Assembly: GCA_002686945.1 (NCBI GenBank)
Contig: NYYZ01000012.1
Location: 60,735-124,734 of the forward strand
Direction of reading: 5' to 3'
Source: Planctomycetota bacterium
Lineage (GTDB): Bacteria; Planctomycetota; UBA1135; GCA-002686595
DNA length: 64,000 nt
Below the pieces are notes generated by a model. That model saw only the letters and a list, made by a program, of their open reading frames with translations, made no database searches and was not told the DNA's origin. The position numbers were made by a program, and so were the translations under genes. This document shows, one piece after another, positions 45,269-52,500 of this stretch. Each line of letters opens with the position of its first letter. Position 1 is the first letter of the stretch.

Positions 45269-46507
45269 CTAGTCGTGGATGAGGAGGATCTCACCCTGTT
45301 CCCCGTAGCGGGCCATTACCAGGTCTTCGATACCAAGGGCCTCGTGAGCGTCAGGATGACCCTTTTCAGAGGCACTGAACGGTTGCTTGTACGTCTTGAT
45401 CAGCCCGCGTATGGGCTTCTCAAGATTCTCGAGCGCCAACCTCAGGCGTAGCCGGTCCTCGCGTATGTCACCGGAGAACTCGATCTCATCCGCGGCAGCG
45501 AGCAGGATTGTGGTCAGGTCATATGCGTGGATGAATCCAGCCGGTGCGGTGATGTCATAGGCATTCTTGATCTGCCCAGGATAGATCTCCATGGCTTGCG
45601 CGAGCACCTGCTTTCCTTTCTTGTCATTCGGCTGGTCAAGGAATGAGTAACGGGTCTGGATGAACTCAAGAAAGAACCCTTTGGTCGCTCGGAGTTCCGC
45701 CCCAATCACCTTGCTGAAGTCGCCGCCGGTTATTCCCCAGTGGCTGTAGATTGGGAGGCGCCACTGCGGTTCGATAGTCGTCATCGCATGTGCGAATGTT
45801 TTTCCTTCAGGGGCGTTGCCCACAAAGAAGATCGAATCCGCTCCCGTTCTCGCAATATTGCGCAGGATGACCCTTGCTGACTCCTCAGATATGCTCCAAT
45901 TGAACCAGGTGGTAGTGCTTGCTCTGACGCCAAATTCGTTCAGAGCTTCCGTCATCGTTTTGTTGTTCGACCTTCCCCAGCCCGTTTTCTCAAGCAGAAG
46001 CGCTGGCGCCCTGTGGCCGCGCTCATTGATTCCGTGGTTGGAGAGAACACGACCTGCTTTCGTGTCGTCAACCGACAGACGAAAGATCCAATTCTGCTCG
46101 GTTCGATAGCGCGTGATTGGACCCGCTGCCGCCCAGGGGACGAGCATGAGGATCTCCTCCTTGTGGATCATCGCCATGTTGGCGAGCACGGGCGGCGAGT
46201 GCAGGCCACAGAAGACTGCCAGTGCTTGCTCGTCATCTAGGTATTCCTTCAGGTGCTTTTGGCTTCGTCGACTGTTGCCCTTGTGATCGCGGACTACGAG
46301 TTCGACAGGATGGCCTCCTAGCCGATACTCTGCCTGTGAGAGAGCGGTGCGGATTCCCCTCTCGATCGATTCACCCGATTCGGGTACCCCTGTGCGGTCA
46401 GCGTCCAGGTAGATCTTGATCGTACCGGGCTCAGGTTCAGTTTCAGGGAGGTGAGGGCTCGAGAGGAGCATCATGCAGACCCAGAGAGTCGTTGCTGTGA
46501 TGGGCAT
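45269..46507 (-). CDS. Periplasmic type I substrate-binding protein (LivJ-like)
   Basis: The 412-residue protein has a signal peptide (TTLWVCMMLLSSPHLPE) and the Leu/Ile/Val-binding-protein fold: GTIKIYLDADRTG, GESIERGIRTALSQAEYRLGGHPVELVVRDHKGN (opening block of the family), AVFCGLHSPPVLANMAMIHKEEILMLVPWAA and YDITAPAGFIHAYDLTTILLAA. ABC permease and ATPase genes that such proteins usually serve are absent. The gene heads a two-gene unit with the hybrid kinase, so a sensory role (amino acid or related small molecule) is more likely than transport; this is inference. Confidence 0.85.
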   Translation of the reverse strand: MPITATTLWVCMMLLSSPHLPETEPEPGTIKIYLDADRTGVPESGESIERGIRTALSQAEYRLGGHPVELVVRDHKGNSRRSQKHLKEYLDDEQALAVFCGLHSPPVLANMAMIHKEEILMLVPWAAAGPITRYRTEQNWIFRLSVDDTKAGRVLSNHGINERGHRAPALLLEKTGWGRSNNKTMTEALNEFGVRASTTTWFNWSISEESARVILRNIARTGADSIFFVGNAPEGKTFAHAMTTIEPQWRLPIYSHWGITGGDFSKVIGAELRATKGFFLEFIQTRYSFLDQPNDKKGKQVLAQAMEIYPGQIKNAYDITAPAGFIHAYDLTTILLAAADEIEFSGDIREDRLRLRLALENLEKPIRGLIKTYKQPFSASEKGHPDAHEALGIEDLVMARYGEQGEILLIHD

Positions 46508-46825
46508 GCCGCGATTCTAGGGGAATTCCGCGCATCATTACAGTCCAATACTTAGGAATAGCAAAAAATCCCCTAATGCCAAGGTCGTACCTTCCTGTAG
46601 TCTGGTATGCATTTAGGTGAATACCCTATACCCAGTGCGCGCCCTAAGGGTTTGAATCTTCTCCATAGCAGTTCTGGCGGAAACGCCCATGGGGGTCATC
46701 CCCGTGTCCGCCCTGCGCCCTGCAGGGCTTGTCCCCATCGGAAAATTGGGGAACATGAGGCTCTGGTGAGTCTCTCCCAAGCTCCCGCGCCGTACCGAGT
46801 CCCGTGATCGACCTCGGATCCTAGA
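46508..46825. other. Intergenic region upstream of the binding protein/kinase unit
   Basis: 318 bases without a credible gene. The part near 46510-46600 is AT-richer than the surroundings (runs such as GCAAAAAATCCCC) and probably holds the minus-strand promoter of the binding-protein gene. Read on that strand TTGGCA is followed after about 17 bases by ATTCCT, a weak match. A stem TCCCCA(N9)TGGGGA sits near 46733-46753 without a T tract. Confidence 0.35.
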
Positions 46826-47080
46826 TCAAACAACCCCTCCTCCGAGGAAGCAGCGGATCGCACCAACTCCGATCAGGCAGACCCCCAAGATCAGGGCGGC
46901 CAGATGAACCCCCTTGTCGGTTTCTGGCGTGTCCTTGCTGGTTGTGCCGATCAGGCCCAGGATCGCGCAAATGCTCGAGCAGGGAATTCCAATCCAGTTG
47001 ATCCAACCCAAACAAGGGAACAAACCGCCGATTGTGATAGTGCAGGAAAGGACAATGAAGATGATTGTGGCTGTACGCAT
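46826..47080 (-). CDS. Small two-helix membrane protein, unknown function
   Basis: The 84-residue product from ATG 47080 has helix 1 (IIFIVLSCTITIGGLF), then a Gly/Cys/Ile-rich second hydrophobic stretch (GWINWIGIPCSSICAILGLIG), a short acidic loop (SKDTPETDKG) and a last helix (AALILGVCLIGVGAIRCFLGG). It lies 11 bases after the DUF2752 gene on the same strand, so the pair is probably one operon. No function is inferred. Confidence 0.65.
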   Translation of the reverse strand: MRTATIIFIVLSCTITIGGLFPCLGWINWIGIPCSSICAILGLIGTTSKDTPETDKGVHLAALILGVCLIGVGAIRCFLGGGVV

Positions 47081-47091
47081 GCTGGAAGGGT

Positions 47092-47457
47092 CTATTTCTT
47101 GAGTATGAGCATTCTCAGCACAAGCGGGACTTGGAGAGCCCCTGCGATTGTAGTGAGAAAGAAGGGCCAGAAGGCGAGATTCAGGTTGCTGGCGATTGTG
47201 AACTTGCCGCGCATCGCGAAGGCAAACCCCCGTGACAGTCCACAGAGCGGGCAACCGGGGCATTTCTCGATTACCAGACCGGTCCAGGAGAGGTGTTCTC
47301 CGGCGGCAATCTGGGTGGGATCAAACCAGGCGGCGCAAACCAGAAGGCCTAGTGCGAGCAGTCCCATGACCAGACGGATTACGGTTAGGTCCCGTGGTCC
47401 ATCCCGGCCAATTGAGGGTCTCCGAGGAGCTACTGAAGCTCTGCTTCCTAGTGTCAT
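47092..47457 (-). CDS. DUF2752-family membrane protein
   Basis: The 121-residue protein has the family motif CPGCPLCGLSRG (here EKCPGCPLCGLSRGFAFAMRG) between two membrane helices, plus a third at the C-terminus (LAFWPFFLTTIAGALQVPLVL). DUF2752 proteins are small membrane proteins with a conserved Cys cluster and no established role. The first 25 residues are basic and soluble. It is the first gene of a pair with the small membrane protein downstream. Confidence 0.82.
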   Translation of the reverse strand: MTLGSRASVAPRRPSIGRDGPRDLTVIRLVMGLLALGLLVCAAWFDPTQIAAGEHLSWTGLVIEKCPGCPLCGLSRGFAFAMRGKFTIASNLNLAFWPFFLTTIAGALQVPLVLRMLILKK

Positions 47458-47488
47458 GGTGAGTCCTGAGTGACTAGACGGAAGCAGC

Positions 47489-47644
47489 CTAACGGCTGGC
47501 TGACCGGGGGGGTGGCTCCGAATCCGGCGGATCGACTCGGGGAGTTGCGCCGCTCTTGGTCATCAGGCTTGCGAACAGCCCCAGAATCTGATCAAGGTTC
47601 TCTATTGAGTACTCGTGCCGCAAGAAGCCCACCCTATTGAGCAC
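47489..47644 (-). CDS. Possible small protein (GTG start), uncertain
   Basis: An open frame of 51 codons from GTG 47644 reads LNRVGFLRHEYSIENLDQIL followed by GLFASLMTKSG and a Pro/Ser-rich end. Composition is protein-like, and an AGACCAGG purine stretch lies upstream. It occupies the gap between the DUF2752 gene and the 47728 stop, on the same strand. There is no family match that I know, and it may be chance. Confidence 0.3.
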   Translation of the reverse strand: MLNRVGFLRHEYSIENLDQILGLFASLMTKSGATPRVDPPDSEPPPRSASR

Positions 47645-47727
47645 AGAGAGCGGCCTGGTCTCGGCTTACGGAGTTTGGATCGGTACCGCGCCTGGTGCTG
47701 GAACCGGCCAACAGGTTCTCGTTCACT

Positions 47728-48513
47728 TCACCCAAAGGCTCGCCCCGCCACTCTCTTGGGTCCTGGGATGCCGCCGCCGAGTTCTCCCAGGAACAGAAAG
47801 GTCCCTTCGATGCGCAGACCTGGGCGGGGTGCGGGGAGACCATCTGCTTCCACTTGCCAGGGGCTGATGAGCAGAGCGAGGGGGCGCTCTGGCGCATCGC
47901 ATAAACAGACTTGTACGGTCTCGCCACTGATTTGGTTCTTCAGGTTGCGGACTTCCTTGATGCGCAAAGAGAGATGTGCGCATCCGCCGGGATTGTCGAG
48001 GCCGCCGAGAGGTTCAATCAGGGCTCCGTTGGGGCGTTCGAGGAGAGCTCTTGGAGCGAGTTCCTGGTTCGGGCCGATGTTCTCCAAGTCCACAGCGAAG
48101 CCGGCCACATGCAGGGCCAGAGTGTGGCCCGGGGGGAGAGGTTTCGGCAGGCGCGCGGCGTCTGAAATCCAGACGCTCAGCAAGTATGTACCGTATTCAT
48201 CCGCCGATAGACCGGGTACTGGAGGTGCGGCCCAGCCATGCAGCAATGCCTCGAAGCGCGAATCCTCCGGGGACGCGAGTTCTTGCGCTGAGATTCTGAG
48301 GAGCGTGTCCACCCGATAGTGTGGTAGCAGAGTCCAGCTTCCGTTGGCGTGACGTTCGCCTCGCAATTCCAGCCCTTGACCCAGACGTAGGCGTCGCTGA
48401 TCAGTGCTGTTTCCTCGCCAGGGGGTCGGCTCGCCCTGTTCTTCAAGTAAGCCCTGCAGTGCCAACGGGTCGCTCTTGGGCCCAAAGCCGATGCACTCGA
48501 TCAGAAAATCCAT
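47728..48513 (-). CDS. Hypothetical cytoplasmic protein
   Basis: The 261-residue product is not recognised. No signal peptide or membrane helix is visible. It begins MDFLIECIGFGPKSDPLALQGLLEEQG and contains a beta-rich middle (GTYLLSVWISDAARLPKPLPPGHTLALHVAGFAVDLENIG) and a final CLCDAPERPLALLISPWQVEADGLPAPRPGLRIEGTFLFLGEL, which looks like a nucleotide- or RNA-binding barrel but is unproven. It is divergent from the aminopeptidase gene, 65 bases away, so promoters of both share that gap. Confidence 0.65.
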   Translation of the reverse strand: MDFLIECIGFGPKSDPLALQGLLEEQGEPTPWRGNSTDQRRLRLGQGLELRGERHANGSWTLLPHYRVDTLLRISAQELASPEDSRFEALLHGWAAPPVPGLSADEYGTYLLSVWISDAARLPKPLPPGHTLALHVAGFAVDLENIGPNQELAPRALLERPNGALIEPLGGLDNPGGCAHLSLRIKEVRNLKNQISGETVQVCLCDAPERPLALLISPWQVEADGLPAPRPGLRIEGTFLFLGELGGGIPGPKRVAGRAFG

Positions 48514-48578
48514 ACTTCATGGATGCTAACGGGGGACGGGGCCCACCGACGGCGTATTGCTTGGCTTAGCATGGGGGC

Positions 48579-51098
48579 ATGTCGATGAATGCATTCAGGG
48601 CTGCCGCACCCAGTATTCTTCTGGTTACGGTTCCTCTAAGTTTGCTTGCCACTTGTGCTTGCACGGCGCCCGGGGCAACGGCCCCGCCGGTTCAGCCAAA
48701 CGTGGTGCTTCTTGAGGGGCGGCGTGCGGCAGCGGCCCTCGTTCCCCTCAGGGCTGAGTGGGATGTGGAGCACTATGGGCTGGAGTTGACGCTTCTGCCC
48801 GCGCAGCGTGCCATGGAAGGTGTAGCGCGTATTCGTGCGATCAACCGGGCCTCGGGCAATCGCAACCTGGTTCTTGATTTGGCGGTACTCCAGGTGTCGG
48901 GGGTCAGTGATGCAGCGGGCCGCGAGTTGGGTTGGCGTCATGGGGGAGACAAGTTGACCATTGACCTGGGCAGGGACTTTTTTCCCGGCGAGGTTGCCGA
49001 AGTGGTGGTCGCCTATGGGGGCGTTCCCCAGCGGGGACTCTGGTACGCTCCGGACGATCCCGCCACACATTGTTTTACCCAGGGCGAATGCGAAGACGCC
49101 CGGCGTTGGTTCCCTTGCGTGGACCATCCCTCCGAGAGGGCAACCAGTGAATTGATCGTTCACATGCCTGCGTCTTGGACTTCCATGGCGGGGGGTATGC
49201 TGCTCGAACGCAAGTTGGAGGGATCAAGAGCCACCGAGCACTGGGCCCATCACATGCCCCACCCCGCCTACTTGGAAACCCTTGTGGCGGGGGAGCTGGT
49301 CAGTGTCTTTGACCGAGGTCCGGTGCCTGTGACCTATGTGGGCACGCCTGCCATGGCCAGGTACCTGAAACCCAGTCTGGGTTCCACGGGCCAGGCGCTT
49401 GAATTCATGGCAGACCTCACATCTCGACCCTACCCCTATTCCAAGTACGCAACCTGTGCAGTAGATGGTTTTCCGTTTGGTGGCATGGAGAACGCCAGTG
49501 CGACCACGATAACGAGTGCGTCTCTCTGTGATGTGCGAGGGCGCATGGACGGCGGAGCGGAATCGCTGGTGGTGCATGAAGCTGCGCACCAGTGGTTCGG
49601 GAATCTTTTGACCTGCGCGGACTGGTCGGAGATCTGGCTAAACGAGGGTTTTGCCACCTACTGCACTCTGCTTTGGTATGAAGAAACCCGTGGGCAGGGA
49701 GAATTTCTGCGTCACATCAGAGAAATGCAGGTTGCGGCCATCGGGGCGGATGAGAGAACCCATCGGCCCATAGTGCATGGTTCTTGTATCGACCCCCTCG
49801 ACCTCTTCTTTACCGGCCATGTGTACCAGGGTGGCGCCAGTCGCTTGCATCACCTGCGCTTTGTCTTGGGAGACGACGCTTTTTTTGCGGGATTGCGAGC
49901 CTATGTCGGGGGCCATGAGAATTCGGGCGTGACTTCCCTCGATTTACAGCGCAGTCTTGAAGCTGCTTCGGGTTTGGACCTGACCCAGCACTTTGAACAG
50001 TGGTTGCACTCCCCCGGATTGCCCAAGTTCAGCCTGAGCTGGTCGCGGCGTTCGGAAGAGGGGCCGACCCGGGTGACCATCGAGCAAGTCCATAGCCTGC
50101 GTCCGGGTACTCCCACGGTTTTTGTGACCCCGGCTGAGATCGAGTGGCGTACAAGCACGGGGATCCAACGCAAGCGCGTGCTGCTCGACCAGCGCAAGCA
50201 AACCCTTGAACTTGACACCCATGGGGAGTTGCTCTGGGTGCGGTTTGATCCTCTGCACTGGATTCCCGGGGAACGCATCGAGGCCCATGACTTGGCGACC
50301 CAGATCATGCTGGCGTATGAGGCTCCGGACGCCATGGGTCGAATGGAGGCCCTGGCTTCACTTGGAGAACAGTGGTCAGGACTGCCCGAAGGGGCCCGAC
50401 GGCAAGCTCTGACTGCTGCAGCTCGGCGCCTGGCGGCGGACCCCGTGGAGGCCGTGCGCGTGGAAGCGGCGCGTTTTCTGGGACAGACCCAGAGTGCCGG
50501 AGCGCGGGATCTCCTTAGTGCCTTGGCAGTGAAGGATGACTCTGTTCCCTTGCGTCGGGCCGTGTTGCAGGCCTTGGTGAATTTCACCCCTTCCACCAGC
50601 TTGTTTGAGCTGGCCCAAGCTGCTTTTGTTTCTGCGCCCTCATGGGATTGCGCGGGGGCGGCAGTCATGTTGGGGATCAAAGCTGATCCCGTGCGTGGTC
50701 TGCGTTGGGTTGAAGAGCTGATCAAGGCGCCAGGGGTGATGCAGGTGGATGACCCTGCGGGGCGTCTGGCAGTGCATGTGGTTGCTGCTCTCGAGACTCT
50801 TGGTTCGAAGCAAGCTCTACCAATCGTGCGTTCCTGGGCCCTTGCTCCACTGGCCCCTGCTGGCCCCCGGTCTGCCGCGATTGCTTTGCTCGGGGACTGG
50901 GGTCGCGAGGCTCCAGGCTTGGTGGAGGATCTGGTGGGTCTCTTGGGGCACTCCGATCCGCGCTTGTCGCGGGCGGCTGTGGTTGCCCTGCGGCGCATTG
51001 CCAATCAGCAGGCCCGGAGTGCTTTGAGGGAGTTCTATCCCCATTCGGCAGCACCTGTCGAGCGACGAGCAATCGAGGCGCTTTTTCCCGTGCGATGA
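48579..51098 (+). CDS. M1-family aminopeptidase lipoprotein with HEAT C-terminus
   Basis: The 839-residue zinc aminopeptidase has a lipoprotein-type signal (SILLVTVPLSLLATCAC). After the N-terminal beta domain comes the exopeptidase loop FGGMENAS (the GxMEN equivalent) and the zinc site H333-E-A-A-H337 with third ligand Glu356 in IWLNEGFATY, exactly the M1 spacing. Residues from about 580 hold HEAT-like repeats (EAVRVEAARFLGQTQSAGARDLLSALAVKDDSVPLRRAVLQAL). M1 enzymes remove N-terminal residues from peptides; the lipid anchor implies peptide feeding outside the cytoplasm. The end overlaps the next ATG by four bases. Confidence 0.92.
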   Translation: MSMNAFRAAAPSILLVTVPLSLLATCACTAPGATAPPVQPNVVLLEGRRAAAALVPLRAEWDVEHYGLELTLLPAQRAMEGVARIRAINRASGNRNLVLDLAVLQVSGVSDAAGRELGWRHGGDKLTIDLGRDFFPGEVAEVVVAYGGVPQRGLWYAPDDPATHCFTQGECEDARRWFPCVDHPSERATSELIVHMPASWTSMAGGMLLERKLEGSRATEHWAHHMPHPAYLETLVAGELVSVFDRGPVPVTYVGTPAMARYLKPSLGSTGQALEFMADLTSRPYPYSKYATCAVDGFPFGGMENASATTITSASLCDVRGRMDGGAESLVVHEAAHQWFGNLLTCADWSEIWLNEGFATYCTLLWYEETRGQGEFLRHIREMQVAAIGADERTHRPIVHGSCIDPLDLFFTGHVYQGGASRLHHLRFVLGDDAFFAGLRAYVGGHENSGVTSLDLQRSLEAASGLDLTQHFEQWLHSPGLPKFSLSWSRRSEEGPTRVTIEQVHSLRPGTPTVFVTPAEIEWRTSTGIQRKRVLLDQRKQTLELDTHGELLWVRFDPLHWIPGERIEAHDLATQIMLAYEAPDAMGRMEALASLGEQWSGLPEGARRQALTAAARRLAADPVEAVRVEAARFLGQTQSAGARDLLSALAVKDDSVPLRRAVLQALVNFTPSTSLFELAQAAFVSAPSWDCAGAAVMLGIKADPVRGLRWVEELIKAPGVMQVDDPAGRLAVHVVAALETLGSKQALPIVRSWALAPLAPAGPRSAAIALLGDWGREAPGLVEDLVGLLGHSDPRLSRAAVVALRRIANQQARSALREFYPHSAAPVERRAIEALFPVR

Positions 51099-51607
51099 AT
51101 TCGGACTCCGGATCCACAAGCCCCGTTTCTTCTGAAGGAGCGGTTCTAGGGGCAAACCTGGACAGTCAGGCTCGTCAGGCACTCTGTCGGGAGTTGAGGT
51201 TGGCGTTGTTGTCGGAATTCGGTGCCCGGGCAATTTGCGATCACCTGGGGCGGTTGGTTGAAGACAGGGCACTTGGTGATTCTCTTGAGCGGGTCAATCG
51301 GGAAGGCAGCAAGGTGGTGCAGGAGGTTCAGAGCATGTTGCGCACCCTGGGCGTAAGACCGCGCATGACGAGTTTCCGTCGCCGCGTCCTGGCTCGCGCA
51401 CTGGCTATGGTTGCCCGCATCAGCGGTCCGCGGCCCGTCGTGCGAATTGCTCAGCAGGCCTGTGAAACAGTGGCCCGTTGGTATTTGCAATACGCTTTCT
51501 TTCTGGTACAGCATGGAGAAGTGGAGCTGGCTCGCCGTTGTGAGGGCTTGGCCGAGATCAAACAGCGCCATGCCAATTCCCTAGGGGCTTGGACTAGACA
51601 TGGATAA
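51095..51607 (+). CDS. Helical protein, unknown function
   Basis: The 170-residue protein is predicted to be mostly helical, in the pattern of a four-helix bundle: ALCRELRLALLSEFGARAICDHLGRLV, DSLERVNREGSKVVQEVQSMLRTLG, RRRVLARALAMVARIS, ETVARWYLQYAFFLVQHGEVELARRCEGLAEIKQRHA. The size and helix spacing are compatible with a ferritin-like bundle, although no clear E-x2-H metal set is visible. It is translationally coupled to the aminopeptidase (ATGA) and followed 34 bases later by the AhpD-like selenoprotein gene, so a redox or metal link is possible but unproven. Confidence 0.6.
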   Translation: MNSDSGSTSPVSSEGAVLGANLDSQARQALCRELRLALLSEFGARAICDHLGRLVEDRALGDSLERVNREGSKVVQEVQSMLRTLGVRPRMTSFRRRVLARALAMVARISGPRPVVRIAQQACETVARWYLQYAFFLVQHGEVELARRCEGLAEIKQRHANSLGAWTRHG

Positions 51608-51641
51608 GCCCATTCCCCCTGATTTGGCGTAGGCTAGGTTC

Positions 51642-52217
51642 ATGCCTTGGATCAAGACCATTGCCCCGGACGAAGCCAGCGGGCGCCTAGCAAAGACATA
51701 TTCAGCTTCAATTGAACGCGTGGGCAAGGTGTTTGGGATCGTGCGTTCCATGAGCCTCGACCCGCGTGTGTTGGACTCGTCTATGGGGCTCTACCGCAAT
51801 ATTGTCAAGGAAGGGAACGCTCTCTCTCGGCGCCAGCGCGAGATGCTGGCCACGGTAGTCAGCAAGGCCAACGATTGTCATTACTGAATGCTCTCCCATG
51901 CGGACGATCTCCGGGTTGAGATCGAAAATGAGGGGGGCGACCCCAAGACCGCCGAGCGGGTGCTGGAAGAGTGGCGCGGGGCGAATCTGGACTCGGTGGA
52001 CACTGCCCTTTGCATCTATGCAGAAAAACTAACTCATTCTCCAGCGGCTATGACCGCCACAGACATACAGGCTCTACGGGACCAGGGCCTGTCTGACGAG
52101 GCGATTCACAGCGCGATCCAGACTATCTCTTATTTCAACTACATCAACCGAGTTGCAGATGCGGTTCATGTTGAGTTGGAGCCGGAGATGCCGCCCTATG
52201 AGGACGGGGGGCGCTGA
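51642..52217 (+). CDS. AhpD-like peroxidase-related selenoprotein (CxxU), read through TGA at 51885-51887
   Basis: The 191-residue carboxymuconolactone decarboxylase/AhpD family protein is of the peroxidase-related type. The family active site reads C-x-x-C-x3-H. Here the sequence is SKANDCHY, then an in-frame TGA, then MLSHADD, so C79-H-Y-U82-M-L-S-H86 fits with Sec in place of the second Cys. Both halves are in one frame, and the parts before and after the TGA are both typical (RQREMLATVVSKAND; AAMTATDIQALRDQGLSDEAIHSAIQTISYFNYINRVADAV). A perfect 7-bp hairpin with loop CGGGTT lies 24 nt downstream. CxxU AhpD-like proteins are an already described selenoprotein family. Confidence 0.88.
51905..51924 (+). 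promoter_or_regulatory. Putative bacterial SECIS hairpin (AhpD-like selenoprotein)
   Basis: CGATCTC (51905-51911) pairs perfectly with GAGATCG (51918-51924) around the loop CGGGTT (51912-51917). The loop begins 25 nt after the TGA, within the usual distance for SelB-binding elements, and has G at position two. The first five loop bases equal those of the cox-linked hairpin at 28447-28451. Confidence 0.7.
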
Positions 52218-52500
52218 GCCGAGATTCTTGAATTGAGGCGTGCGGCCTGTGCGCTGGTAGTAGGCATTGGCAGCAGTACGCACTTGCTGTGCCACAGGGG
52301 AATGGTTGGGATTTGGCAGGCCTGGACCAGGCCATGGACTGGGGCGATTCGTGCGGCGTAAGGATGGTCCTGGAGCGGGGCCAGCTGAGAGGCGTCCGGT
52401 GGTGAGAAACTGTTTATTTGAGTGGTTGATCTCCCCTGGTCTTGGGCGGGCTCCACTAGTCTGAACTTGCGTAAGATCTCCGCAGGTTTGATACTCGGCT

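Noticed and set aside
46690..46760. G/C-rich stems in the gap upstream of the binding-protein gene, considered as a riboswitch or terminator
   Set aside because: No known riboswitch core, and no T tract after the TCCCCA/TGGGGA stem.
51888..52217. A separate gene starting at ATG 51888 next to a short AhpD fragment (51642-51887)
   Set aside because: Both pieces are in one frame and together make one complete AhpD-like domain with the active site across the TGA. A pseudogene is less likely because no other defect exists and a SECIS-like hairpin is present.
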